From assembly GCF_964246085.1 (NCBI RefSeq), contig NZ_CAXTPD010000002.1: a DNA stretch of 64,000 nucleotides, one strand, 5' to 3'. Numbering within the stretch: the stretch's first letter is position 1; each line of letters starts with the position of its first letter. This stretch comes from Brotaphodocola sp003480315 (GTDB lineage: Bacteria; Bacillota; Clostridia; Lachnospirales; Lachnospiraceae). The notes under the pieces are model-generated. The model was not told the origin of the DNA. It saw only the letters and a list, made by a program, of their open reading frames with translations, and searched no databases. The position numbers and the translations under genes are program-made. Shown here piece after piece: positions 23,876-32,852 of the stretch.

Positions 23876-25501
23876 TTATTTTCTCAGCAGCGCGATCCGG
23901 CGGTTTAAAGTACTGCGGGAAATGGAGAGTCTGCTGCAGATTTCCTTCTGAGTCTTTCCTGCATCCAGCAATTCCCGTATTTGTTTCAGTTCATACTCTC
24001 TGGAGGAAATATTGGGAAGTTCCATTGCTGTATGTACATATCCGTCATGCATCACCGCCATTTCCAGCTGAATATTCAGTTCGTTAATTTCCATCCCCAT
24101 CAACCGCTCATAATCTGCGGGCGCTATTGCTGCTGCCGTCCTGGTTCTTTTGTGGATACGGCAATAATAATCCAGCATATTTTCCGTATAACGCACAAAA
24201 AGATCCCGGTCTGTGTGAACCGTGTGTACCGGCCGCAGACTATTCTCCTTCATGATGTCATACAGTCTCAGGCTGAACAGTCCGGCCTGACACCGCTCCT
24301 CCAGATTTTTGTCTGTACAGAAGATAATCCGCACAGGCTCCAGATCTCTCTGCTTTTGCCGGTTCCTGATCACCTCTGCCAGGCGCTCCTGATAATAGAT
24401 CTGCATCCGCTCCGGATAATGGATGATGATGGTTCCGTCATGGATATTCTTCAGCAGCCCGTCTTCTCCGAACAGATACTCAAACAGATAATCCCGATAA
24501 ATACTGGAGCTGTGCATGATCAGAAGATCCTTCAGTTTCCGGCTGGATTCATTGTGGATCGCTTTTGCCACAAGCTCGTTGATTTCTCCGTCATCAGTAT
24601 TCACCAGGATGATATTTTTATTTTCCCTTGCATAGCTTCTTGCCGCCTTTAACAGCTCCATTTCACAGATATCTTCCAGGAAATCGAAGGTAATATAACT
24701 TCCGTTTGTAAACTGTACCGACTCCTTCTGGATCTCGCTGTATTTACGGAAAGTAAACAGCATCGAAGTATCTCGCTCATTCTCATAAATCGGTTTGATA
24801 TTCACAATTCCGAAAAAGTGATTCCGCTCAATGGTTGCTTTTATCATTTTGGGTTTTCTCACCGATGTACGGAAGGCTTCCTCCAGGGACTCATATGGGA
24901 ACAATTCCTGGATTTTTTTTCCCAGGACCGGCTCCGTGATCCGAAACAGCTTTCTGAAAGAAGCGTTCACAAACAGGATGTTTCCGTAAAAATCCGTATA
25001 TGCCAGCGCTGCATCATTGGCATCCAGAATTCCTTTCAGCTCCTCATTTTTTTCTGTTATGATTTTCGAATACTGACTGTCTGTAATCTTGGCTGCGATC
25101 AGCTCCGCCATGCTGTGCATGAAGGTTACGGTGGATTCTATTTTTCGAAACAAGGTTCTTCCCCGGTCCTTAGGCAGCACCAGAGCAATCACACCTATCG
25201 GCTGATACTCTCTCCGGATCGGTACCCCCACAAAGGACTCCATCTTACAGTTATGATATTCCACACACTGTCGGCAGCTTGCCTTATCCCGCTTATGCTC
25301 CAGAAGCACATCCCGGTTATCATAAAACACCTCTGCCATCAGGGAGCCCATCTGAATATCCTGATACAAAGAGAAATACTGAAATGCGCTTCCTATCACA
25401 TTCATATTTGCATCTGCAATGATCACATCCGTTTCCAGCACATCCGAAATTGCTTTTGCAAAATCATCAAATTCTGTTTTTAACTCGCCCTCAAATCTCA
25501 T
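23876..25501 (-). CDS. PAS-domain regulator with degenerate sigma-54-activator-like core and Fis-type HTH
   Basis: A 541-residue protein. Residues about 1-150 look like a GAF-type sensor with a Cys-rich loop (CRQCVEYHNC). Residues about 160-275 are a PAS domain (DANDAALAYTDFYGNILFVN). The central part keeps shape landmarks of NtrC-type AAA+ domains (LFEYLFGEDGLLKNIHDGTIIIHYPE; VRIIFCTDKNLEERCQAGLFSLRLYDIM) but has no Walker A and no GAFTGA loop. The C-terminus EICSRLSISRSTLNRRIALL is a Fis/AraC-like HTH. It probably regulates the UroD/DhaKL/Liv operon upstream of it (inference), but not as an ordinary ATP-driven sigma-54 activator. Confidence 0.7.
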   Translation of the reverse strand: MRFEGELKTEFDDFAKAISDVLETDVIIADANMNVIGSAFQYFSLYQDIQMGSLMAEVFYDNRDVLLEHKRDKASCRQCVEYHNCKMESFVGVPIRREYQPIGVIALVLPKDRGRTLFRKIESTVTFMHSMAELIAAKITDSQYSKIITEKNEELKGILDANDAALAYTDFYGNILFVNASFRKLFRITEPVLGKKIQELFPYESLEEAFRTSVRKPKMIKATIERNHFFGIVNIKPIYENERDTSMLFTFRKYSEIQKESVQFTNGSYITFDFLEDICEMELLKAARSYARENKNIILVNTDDGEINELVAKAIHNESSRKLKDLLIMHSSSIYRDYLFEYLFGEDGLLKNIHDGTIIIHYPERMQIYYQERLAEVIRNRQKQRDLEPVRIIFCTDKNLEERCQAGLFSLRLYDIMKENSLRPVHTVHTDRDLFVRYTENMLDYYCRIHKRTRTAAAIAPADYERLMGMEINELNIQLEMAVMHDGYVHTAMELPNISSREYELKQIRELLDAGKTQKEICSRLSISRSTLNRRIALLRK

Positions 25502-25521
25502 TCTTTCTCCTCAAATACAAC

Positions 25522-25559
25522 AGGTCCGGAAAAAACCTGTACTGGCTTTTTCCGGACCT
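25522..25559 (-). terminator. Strong hairpin after the UroD-like fusion gene
   Basis: AGGTCCGGAAAAA / TTTTTTCCGGACCT is a 13-bp perfect stem, so the T-run sits inside the 3' arm. It ends the long Liv-Dha-UroD transcript. The tail CTGTTGTATTTGAGGAG runs straight into the ribosome site of the regulator gene. Confidence 0.8.
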
Positions 25560-25593
25560 CCACGATCATACTGTTGTAAACAGACGATCTCCG

Positions 25594-27615
25594 TTACTGT
25601 TTTGTATATTCTGCTGTGATCCGGCGGATCAGCTCTAATCTCTCCGGAGCAATATCGGAAGAGATGGTACAGTCAGCACCGATTGCCACGCCTCTGGTTC
25701 CTGCTTCATCCAGGATCTTTTTGATTTCAGCACGCAGCTCCTCTTCTGTTCCCGTGTAGAGAATACTTCCCTCTGCATTATCGAATCCACCAAGTACCGG
25801 CTTATCCCCTAAGATCTTCTTTCCTTCACCAAGCGTGATTCCCTCTGAATAAACAGCCCAGTTATAAGCCTTTACTGGATAATCCTTATACCAGCTTAAA
25901 TGATTGGTATATTTTCCATATCCGCAGATATGGAGAATGGTATTATCTGCAAACTGATTAATGTAATTCAGAACGTCCAGATCAAGCGGTTCTACCAGCT
26001 TCTTGTGGCCGTCATGCGTCAGCATTTTATCCTGTACGCACTGAACGCTGTAATAGATACCGTCAATAGAAGTCTCCTCAAACAGCTTCTTTACAAGAAT
26101 CTTGGTATCCTCAGCAATGCATCTTGCTGCTTTTTCCATTACCTGCGGATTCTCATGGAATAATCTGACAAATTTCTTGAAATCCTCATCATATTCCTCA
26201 AAACGCAGACGAATGTACTGAAGCGGAGAGAACAGATTGTAATATTTATATACGTCATCTCCTGCATACTCGCAGATTTCCTTGACATACTCTACCTGTT
26301 TTGTGATCCACGGATGATCCGGGCCCACGGAGTCCACCTTATCGAGATCCTCAACGGAAGTGATGGTCTTGCGGCATACAGACGGATGGCCAAAGAAGCC
26401 GTCGGACATGATCTTTAACATATCCGGCTTTACTTCATCAATATATCTCTTCTGCTCAGCCACTACGGTATTGAAGATCTCCGGATCAGAACCGCTGTAA
26501 TGATTATGGAAGGATACGAAATGATGCCAGAAAGCAGCCGGTACCCTCTCCTCAGTCTCGTTATTTAAAAATGCGTCAATTACCGCTTTTCTATCGTCTT
26601 TCATACAATTCTCCTTCTCTTTCACCTGTCTGGAAATCCAGTGGATTCTTCCGTCATTGATGTTGTTCGGAATGGAACAATCAGCGCCCATGATGTAACC
26701 GCGGTGTCCATTTTCCTTAATGAGCTGGTCTACAAACTTGCAGACCTCTTCTTCGCTTCCGCTGTCAATGAGTGTCTGCGGATTGTTATCAAAACCGCCC
26801 AGCACACACTTGCCCGGGAACAGCTTGCGGCCTTCCTCAATGGTCACACCCTCTGTGAAGGTTGCCCAGTTATAGGCCTTTGCCTCATAGTCCTGATACC
26901 AGGTTAAATCATTTTGATGATGTGCATAGCCGCAGATATGAAGGATATTGTAATCACTCAGCTTATTTGCATTTTCCAGTACGCCGATCTCTGTCGGACG
27001 GATCAGGCGGTCATAGGTCTCCCGGTCATACATCTTGCTCTGAATATTCTGAACACAGTAATAAATACCATCCAGCTTTGTTTCGGTCAGAAGCTTTGTA
27101 ACGAGTGTATTAATGTCCTTCTGGATTTCCATTCCGGCTTTATGGAGCTCTTCCGGGAAATGCTCTGCCAGATATACAAACTGATCATATTTCAGATCAT
27201 AAAAGTCCAGACGAATACGGATGACCTGCAAAGGAGCAAATACATTGTAAAAGGTCATAACCTTATCGCCAAACAGATCCACCAGACGGCGCACATGCTT
27301 CACCTGCTCCGTGATCCAGGGATGGTCCGGTCCAATGCTCTTGATCGCAAGAAGATCTTCTGCGGTTTCCAGATTATTATTCATGATCGGCGGATAACCC
27401 ATGAAGCCCTCGTTCATCAGCTTCATCATATCCGGCTCAATCGTCTCAAAATAACGTTTATGGCCTTCTACGATCCGATCCAGAAGTTCCGGACGCTCCA
27501 ATCCCTGGAACTGGTCTTTTCCAAGCACGAAATGATGCCAGAATCCCATCGGAACCCGGTATGTCTCTTTATTGTCCATAGCATCTTTCAGAAGCTGTCT
27601 TCTATTCTCGCTCAT
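25594..27615 (-). CDS. Tandem fusion of two UroD/MtaA-like methyltransferase-family domains
   Basis: A single 673-residue frame made of two homologous domains (about 1-335 and 338-673). Parallel blocks include FWHHFV, KLMNEGFMGYP / KIMSDGFFGHP, SIGPDHPWITEQV / SVGPDHPWITKQV, DGIYYCVQ / DGIYYSVQ, HICGY, AYNWA, LGGFDN and IGADC-type ends. The H-x-C and later Cys (GADC) match the zinc-thiol set of MtaA/MtbA methylcobamide methyltransferases rather than true uroporphyrinogen decarboxylase. The linker codes for an internal ATG at 26604 with AAGGAG before it, so the second half might also be made alone. No corrinoid protein gene is adjacent. Function unknown. Confidence 0.8.
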   Translation of the reverse strand: MSENRRQLLKDAMDNKETYRVPMGFWHHFVLGKDQFQGLERPELLDRIVEGHKRYFETIEPDMMKLMNEGFMGYPPIMNNNLETAEDLLAIKSIGPDHPWITEQVKHVRRLVDLFGDKVMTFYNVFAPLQVIRIRLDFYDLKYDQFVYLAEHFPEELHKAGMEIQKDINTLVTKLLTETKLDGIYYCVQNIQSKMYDRETYDRLIRPTEIGVLENANKLSDYNILHICGYAHHQNDLTWYQDYEAKAYNWATFTEGVTIEEGRKLFPGKCVLGGFDNNPQTLIDSGSEEEVCKFVDQLIKENGHRGYIMGADCSIPNNINDGRIHWISRQVKEKENCMKDDRKAVIDAFLNNETEERVPAAFWHHFVSFHNHYSGSDPEIFNTVVAEQKRYIDEVKPDMLKIMSDGFFGHPSVCRKTITSVEDLDKVDSVGPDHPWITKQVEYVKEICEYAGDDVYKYYNLFSPLQYIRLRFEEYDEDFKKFVRLFHENPQVMEKAARCIAEDTKILVKKLFEETSIDGIYYSVQCVQDKMLTHDGHKKLVEPLDLDVLNYINQFADNTILHICGYGKYTNHLSWYKDYPVKAYNWAVYSEGITLGEGKKILGDKPVLGGFDNAEGSILYTGTEEELRAEIKKILDEAGTRGVAIGADCTISSDIAPERLELIRRITAEYTKQ

Positions 27616-27647
27616 ATACGTCGTGACTCCTTATTTATTTGAATTGA

Positions 27648-28295
27648 TTATTCGGTGATTTTTCCTGCTGCGTAATCCATCAGGGTAGCGATCTGGTAGG
27701 ACATGGTAACAGCGCCCGGATCCAGATGACCCAGTCCACGGTTTGCCTGATAGCTTGCGCGTCCTCTGATTGCTTCCATGTTCTTGGTATTCTCTGCACC
27801 ATCCTCTGCAGCCTTCTTAACCAGCTCACATAACTCGGCAGACGGGGTTCCGTTTGCCAGGCACTCCTCATATTTCTTCACTGCAGGTGCCAGGGAATCA
27901 ATCATGGTCTTGTAGCCTTCCTTTGCCTGACCTCTCGCTACGATGGCATCCAGCATTGCCTTTAATACGGTACACAGCTCTGTATCATGAAGAACCTCAA
28001 TTCCCTTTAACGCCTTTGCTGCAGCAATGTAAGCACTTCCGTATAATACGCCTGAAGATCCACCGATTACAGACATCATGATCTTACCGATCTCTTTGAA
28101 CTCATCAGAAAGCTCCATGGTTTCCAGACGATCAACATTTTTTACAAGATTCTCAAAGCCCATATTGATATTGGTCCAGTGATCTCCATCACCAGTCACA
28201 CTATCCAGCTCAGTAATATAATCACCTTTCGAATGGATCAGCTCATATGCCAGTTTAATATACTCTGTATAGTCTTTTGCAGTTAAAGTAAACAT
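27648..28295 (-). CDS. dhaL: Dihydroxyacetone kinase subunit DhaL-like
   Basis: A 215-residue helical protein. It has the nucleotide-site motif LDSVTGDGDHWTNINMGF, whose aspartates bind the Mg-ADP, and SVIGGSSGVLYGSAYIAA. The C-terminal ANRGLGHLDPGAVTMSYQI also fits DhaL. It forms a pair with DhaK 15 bases upstream. No DhaM phosphoryl donor gene is present in the window, so the donor could be ATP or a distant PTS protein. The true substrate may be dihydroxyacetone or a related ketose such as erythrulose. Confidence 0.9.
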   Translation of the reverse strand: MFTLTAKDYTEYIKLAYELIHSKGDYITELDSVTGDGDHWTNINMGFENLVKNVDRLETMELSDEFKEIGKIMMSVIGGSSGVLYGSAYIAAAKALKGIEVLHDTELCTVLKAMLDAIVARGQAKEGYKTMIDSLAPAVKKYEECLANGTPSAELCELVKKAAEDGAENTKNMEAIRGRASYQANRGLGHLDPGAVTMSYQIATLMDYAAGKITE

Positions 28296-28310
28296 TATTT
28301 ATTTCCTCCC

Positions 28311-29300
28311 TCAGATTTTCAGCGCCGGGGTATCACACGGAGCATCCAGCAGTTCTTTCAGTTCATCGTCCAGTTTCATCAGGGTAACAGATGCACCGGT
28401 CATATCAATAGCGGTGCAGTAGTTTCCTACGAAGGTACGGTATGCCTTGATTCCCTTCTCCTCCAGAAGCTTCTGTACTTCCATATTCAGGATATAAAGC
28501 TCCATCAGCGGAGTTCCGCCAAGTCCATTTACTAATACAGCAACCTCGCTGCCGGTATAATCATAATCAGCCAGAATACGTCCTACCAGAATCTCTGCAA
28601 TCTCCTTTGCAGTTTTGATCTTGACTGTCTCAACACCCTGCTCACCATGGATTCCCATACCGATTTCAATCTCATCATCTGCGATCTGGAATCCAGGCTT
28701 GCCGACTGCCGGAAGGGTACATGGTGTCATAGCAACACCCATGGTACGGATATTGCGGACTGCTTTTTCTGCCGCTTCCTTTACTTCTGCCAGGCTTGCC
28801 CCCTGCTCAGCCTTAGCACCTGCGATCTTATGTACGAATACGGTACCGGCAATTCCTCTTCTTCCGGTTCCCTCTTCTCTGTCCGGAACAGCCACATCGT
28901 CTTTTACAATGACCTGTGCCACTTCGATATCATCCATCTCAGCAAGATCTGCGGACAGGCCAAAGTTCATGATATCACCGGAGTAGTTTTTGATTACCAT
29001 CAACACACCTTTTCCGCAGGAAACCTGCTCAATTGCGCTTCCGATTCGATCCGGGCTCGGTGAAGAGAATACATTTCCGGAAATTGCCGCATCCAGCATT
29101 CCTTTTCCGACAAAGCCTGCGTGCAGCGGCTCATGACCAGCTCCGCCACCGGAGATAATTGCTACTTTATCGGTCTTTTTCTCTTTTCTGCTGATAACTT
29201 CCATCTTTGGTGTGTAAACCAGCTTATCCGGATAAGCTGCCTGCATTCCCATCAGTGCCTCACTTACTACATCAGTCGGATTGTTGATAATCTTTTTCAT
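28311..29300 (-). CDS. dhaK: Dihydroxyacetone kinase subunit DhaK-like
   Basis: A 329-residue substrate-binding kinase subunit. IISGGGAGHEPLHAGFVGKGMLDAAISGNVF is the N-terminal substrate loop, NYSGDIMNFG follows, and GMGIHGEQGVE carries the His that forms the hemiaminal with the ketone. The ATG at 29300 is chosen, with AAAGG nine bases before it; an ATG three codons earlier is too close to that site. It lies between livF and dhaL in one long transcript, so the imported or generated compound is probably a small ketose (inference). Confidence 0.92.
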   Translation of the reverse strand: MKKIINNPTDVVSEALMGMQAAYPDKLVYTPKMEVISRKEKKTDKVAIISGGGAGHEPLHAGFVGKGMLDAAISGNVFSSPSPDRIGSAIEQVSCGKGVLMVIKNYSGDIMNFGLSADLAEMDDIEVAQVIVKDDVAVPDREEGTGRRGIAGTVFVHKIAGAKAEQGASLAEVKEAAEKAVRNIRTMGVAMTPCTLPAVGKPGFQIADDEIEIGMGIHGEQGVETVKIKTAKEIAEILVGRILADYDYTGSEVAVLVNGLGGTPLMELYILNMEVQKLLEEKGIKAYRTFVGNYCTAIDMTGASVTLMKLDDELKELLDAPCDTPALKI

Positions 29301-29321
29301 AACATACATCCTTTCATAGTT

Positions 29322-30032
29322 TTATGCCAGTCCGAGGTAAGCCTTCTTTACCATCGGATCATTTGCAATGTCACTGGCTTTGCCGGACATGCTTACGAGA
29401 CCGTTCTCCAATACATAGGCTCTCTGCGAAACCTGAAGCGCCATATTTGCGTTCTGCTCGATCAGAAGAACCGTAACCCCCTGCTTGTTGATCTTTTCGA
29501 TCATGCCGAAGATCATCTCTACGAAGTTCGGAGCAAGTCCTAAGGACGGCTCGTCAAGCAGGATCATCTTCGGGTTTGACATCAGTGCCCTTCCTACAGC
29601 CAGCATCTGCTGCTCACCACCAGATAAGGTACCGGCCTGCTGCGTGATACGTTCTTTCAGACGCGGGAATAATTCATAAACCCTTTCGTAGGATTCTTTA
29701 ATCTTGTTCTCGTCTTTTACAACAAATGCACCAATACGCAGGTTTTCTTCTACGGTAAGCTCTGGGAACACCTCACGTCCCTCTGGAGAAATACCGATTC
29801 CTTCTTTTGTCATTGCATGTGCAGGTACATGCGTAATATCTTTTCCATCAAATGTAATCGTACCGCTGCTCGATTTTACGATGCCAACGATAGAATTTAC
29901 AAGCGTTGTTTTTCCGGCGCCGTTACTGCCGATCAGGCAGACGATCTCTCCCTCATTTACTTCCAGGCTGATTCCCTTTAAGGCGTGGATCGCGCCGTAG
30001 TTGGTGTGCAGATCCTCAATTTTTAGCAGCAT
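29322..30032 (-). CDS. livF: Branched-chain-type amino acid ABC transporter ATPase LivF
   Basis: A 236-residue ATPase. Walker A GSNGAGKTT, signature LSGGEQQMLAVGRALM and Walker B MILLDEPSLGLAP identify LivF. The start MLLKIEDLHTNYGAIHALKG has a GGGAGG site and overlaps the end of livG by 17 bases, so the two are translationally coupled. The longer in-frame extension has no ribosome site. Confidence 0.95.
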   Translation of the reverse strand: MLLKIEDLHTNYGAIHALKGISLEVNEGEIVCLIGSNGAGKTTLVNSIVGIVKSSSGTITFDGKDITHVPAHAMTKEGIGISPEGREVFPELTVEENLRIGAFVVKDENKIKESYERVYELFPRLKERITQQAGTLSGGEQQMLAVGRALMSNPKMILLDEPSLGLAPNFVEMIFGMIEKINKQGVTVLLIEQNANMALQVSQRAYVLENGLVSMSGKASDIANDPMVKKAYLGLA

Positions 30033-30804
30033 TATTCGAACCTCCCAGATATACGTCGATAACCTTCTGATTCTTTGCGATCTCTTCCGGAAGTCCTTCC
30101 GCGATCGGTTTTCCATGATCAATTACATAAATACGGTCTGAAATATTCATAACTACACTCATATCATGCTCGATCATAAGAACAGTGTAACCCGTTTTCT
30201 TTAAGAATCTGATGAACTCCATCAATTCGTGGGACTCCTGTGGGTTCATTCCTGCTGCCGGCTCATCTAGCAGGATCAGCTTTGCGCCGGTAGCAATCGC
30301 ACGGGCAATCTCCAGTTTTCTCTGATCACCATATGGCAGGTTTGATGCATAATCATCTTTTCTATCGTACAGTCCTACTTCCCGCAGAACCTTCAATGCA
30401 TCATAGGTAATTGCATCTTCCTCTTCTCTGAATTTCTTTGTTCTGAAAATGGAAGAAGCCAAGTCATATTTTGTTTTGATATGTGCACCAACCAGTACAT
30501 TTTCGATTACTCTCATATCCGAGAAAAGGCGAATGTTCTGGAATGTTCTGGAAATACCTTTTTTTACAATATCTCTCGGGTTAATACTCTGAATTTCCTC
30601 ACCCTTGAACTTGATCGTGCCCTCATCAACTTTATAAACTCCGGTCAGCATGTTGAATACGGTCGTTTTTCCTGCTCCGTTCGGTCCGATAATACTGATG
30701 ACTTCTCCCTCGTGAACCTTGAAGCTTACATTTTCCACCGCAACAATGCCGCCGAATCGTTTCGTTATTCCATTGACCTCTAATAACAAATCTTCTCTAG
30801 CCAT
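30016..30804 (-). CDS. livG: Branched-chain-type amino acid ABC transporter ATPase LivG
   Basis: A 262-residue ATPase. Walker A is GPNGAGKTT and the LivG-type signature is NLPYGDQRKLEIARAIA. Walker B KLILLDEPAAGMNP is followed by the family-specific C-terminal GKPIAEGLPEEI. The ATG at 30804 has GGAGG before it; a TTG seven codons earlier is unlikely. It pairs with LivF as the ATPase dimer. Confidence 0.95.
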   Translation of the reverse strand: MAREDLLLEVNGITKRFGGIVAVENVSFKVHEGEVISIIGPNGAGKTTVFNMLTGVYKVDEGTIKFKGEEIQSINPRDIVKKGISRTFQNIRLFSDMRVIENVLVGAHIKTKYDLASSIFRTKKFREEEDAITYDALKVLREVGLYDRKDDYASNLPYGDQRKLEIARAIATGAKLILLDEPAAGMNPQESHELMEFIRFLKKTGYTVLMIEHDMSVVMNISDRIYVIDHGKPIAEGLPEEIAKNQKVIDVYLGGSNNAAKN

Positions 30805-30834
30805 TGTGCCTCCATCCGTTACCAACTCGTTCTT

Positions 30835-31860
30835 TTACGCGTTTACCTCTTCTCCGTTTATCTTCGCCTGAACCTTTTTGGATAATTTATAAGGTAAGGA
30901 AGATTTCCAGCCCAGCAATCCTTCCGGACGGAAACGCATCATCAGGACTAAGATAACTCCATAAAGAACGAAACGGTATTTCATAAGGCTTCTGGAAACC
31001 TCCGGGAAAGCAACCAGAACGATTGCTCCTACATACATACCTCTGAGAGTTCCCATACCGCCTAAAATAACGATACTTAAAATCAGGGTTGAAACATCAA
31101 AGTTAAATGTATTCGGATCGATGTAACCGATCAGGGAAGAATACAATGCTCCGCCCAGTGCACAGATCATGGCAGAAACAACAAATGCCAGGATCTTGTA
31201 TTTTGTGATATTGATTCCCATCATGGTGCTGGCCATCTCATCTGTCTTGATCGCTCTGAGCGCTCTTCCGGTCTTAGACTGGATCAGCGATTTACAGAAC
31301 AGGGAGATCAGCACGATCATGATCAGAATCAGGAAATACATACCATTGTTTGCCACAGTCAGCTTGATTCCGAAAATCTGCGGCTTCGGGATATTTTTAA
31401 CGCCCAGTGTACCATTCGTTACATCCTGCCAGTTCATCAGAACCATTTTGACGATTTCACCAAATCCCAGGGTAATGATAGAAAGGTAAGTTCCTGTTAC
31501 ACGTAAGGTAGGCAGTCCAACTAATACGCCGATCACTGCAGCTACCAACATACCTGCCAGCATAGCCGGGAAGAAGGACCATCCCAGCGTTACAGCCAGA
31601 AGAGAGGCTGTATAGGCACCGATTGCAACAAAGCCTGCATGTCCCAGAGAAACCAGTCCGGTATATCCGGTCAGGATATTCAGACCAAGTCCCAGGATGG
31701 CATAGCATCCGATTTTCGCAACAACAGTCAGAAAATACTGGTTCTTTACCACAAACGGCAGCGCAATAAGAATGACAGCCAGAACTCCCCAAAGGATCTT
31801 TGCATTCTTCGAAGTAAACTGTTCAAACGAAGAAAGCAGTGTATTATTATCTTTTTTCAT
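30835..31860 (-). CDS. livM: Branched-chain-type amino acid ABC transporter permease LivM
   Basis: A 341-residue permease with about eight to nine membrane spans. LivM landmarks include the GLNILTGYTGLVSLGHAGFVAIGAY block and ISIVILGGMGTLRGMYVGAI near the end. The C-terminal RFRPEGLLGWKSSLPYKL tail is cytoplasmic. It lies between livH and livG, with gaps of about 30 bases on each side, and forms the channel with LivH. Confidence 0.95.
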   Translation of the reverse strand: MKKDNNTLLSSFEQFTSKNAKILWGVLAVILIALPFVVKNQYFLTVVAKIGCYAILGLGLNILTGYTGLVSLGHAGFVAIGAYTASLLAVTLGWSFFPAMLAGMLVAAVIGVLVGLPTLRVTGTYLSIITLGFGEIVKMVLMNWQDVTNGTLGVKNIPKPQIFGIKLTVANNGMYFLILIMIVLISLFCKSLIQSKTGRALRAIKTDEMASTMMGINITKYKILAFVVSAMICALGGALYSSLIGYIDPNTFNFDVSTLILSIVILGGMGTLRGMYVGAIVLVAFPEVSRSLMKYRFVLYGVILVLMMRFRPEGLLGWKSSLPYKLSKKVQAKINGEEVNA

Positions 31861-31889
31861 CTCTATCCTCCAAGTTTCGTCACTGTGTC

Positions 31890-32768
31890 TTATACCTTAG
31901 TGATACCCTTCTTACCGAACAAGCCGTTCGGACGAATGATCAGCACCAGGATCAAAATGATAAATGCTACAGAATCGCGGTAGGTAGAACCAAAGAAGGT
32001 AACTGCCATACACTCAGAAACACCGATGATCAGACCGCCAAGGATTGCACCCGGCAGGCTTCCGATACCTCCAAGAACTGCAGCCGCGAATGCCTTTAAG
32101 CCGGCCATAAAGCCCATGTTCGGGTAAACGATCTCATAATAACCTCCAACCAGAGCACCTGCAAGGGTTGCAGACACACCTGCAAGGAAGAATGTAAAGC
32201 TGATAACAAAGTTAACGTCAATACCCATCATCTTTGCTGCTTTTGCATTCTGCTGACTGGCTCTCATAGCCAGACCAATCTTGGTTTTAAATACGATAAA
32301 TACCAGAATCAGCATCAGAACAACAGAAACCACACACATCATAACCTGGGTCAGAGTAATGGAAACTTTGCCAAGCTTGATCATGCCGTAACCAAAAATG
32401 TTCGGGAAGTTTCTTTTTTCTGAACCGATAAAAACAATCAGGAGATTTGTGATAATGTTGGAAATACCGATAGTGGTAATCAGAGATGCGATAGGCGGTG
32501 AGCCTTTTTTACGAAGAGGTTCCAGTGCGATTTTATCAATCATGATGCCTAACGCACCAGTTACTAACATACTTAAGAGAATCCCCGGTACAATGCCGAA
32601 TTTCATGCTGACAATGAATACCATTGCAATTTCCGCGCCGAACGCATAAATGGAACCATGTGAGAAATTGACCAGTCGAAGGATTCCGAATACGAGCGAA
32701 TAGCCGACTGCTATTAACGCATATCCCATTCCCAGGGCTAAACCATTAAAAACCTGTTGAGCAAGCAT
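31890..32768 (-). CDS. livH: Branched-chain-type amino acid ABC transporter permease LivH
   Basis: A 292-residue permease with about eight spans. LivH marks are GMGYALIAVGYSLVFGILRLVNFSHG at the start, MRASQQNAKAAKMMGI (the ATPase-docking loop) and AAVLGGIGSLPGAILGGLIIG. The ATG at 32768 has an AAAGGAG site; an in-frame start five codons earlier is less likely. A hairpin separates it from the binding-protein gene. Confidence 0.95.
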   Translation of the reverse strand: MLAQQVFNGLALGMGYALIAVGYSLVFGILRLVNFSHGSIYAFGAEIAMVFIVSMKFGIVPGILLSMLVTGALGIMIDKIALEPLRKKGSPPIASLITTIGISNIITNLLIVFIGSEKRNFPNIFGYGMIKLGKVSITLTQVMMCVVSVVLMLILVFIVFKTKIGLAMRASQQNAKAAKMMGIDVNFVISFTFFLAGVSATLAGALVGGYYEIVYPNMGFMAGLKAFAAAVLGGIGSLPGAILGGLIIGVSECMAVTFFGSTYRDSVAFIILILVLIIRPNGLFGKKGITKV

Positions 32769-32790
32769 TGTGGCTCCTTTCAAAGATACC

Positions 32791-32820
32791 GGGAGCCGGA
32801 AAGCACGCTTTCCGGCTCCC
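32791..32820 (-). terminator. Intercistronic hairpin between the binding protein and livH
   Basis: GGGAGCCGGAAAGC / GCTTTCCGGCTCCC is a perfect 14-bp stem with a two-base loop. No T-run follows, so it is more likely an mRNA-stabilising element that keeps binding-protein message in excess than a full terminator. Confidence 0.75.
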
Positions 32821-32852
32821 TTAGATGTATTTACATGAATTGTCGCTTTCGT

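Noticed and set aside
25594..27615. Heme-biosynthesis uroporphyrinogen decarboxylase (hemE)
   Set aside because: Both domains carry the HxC...C set of zinc methyltransferases and there is no other heme gene nearby.
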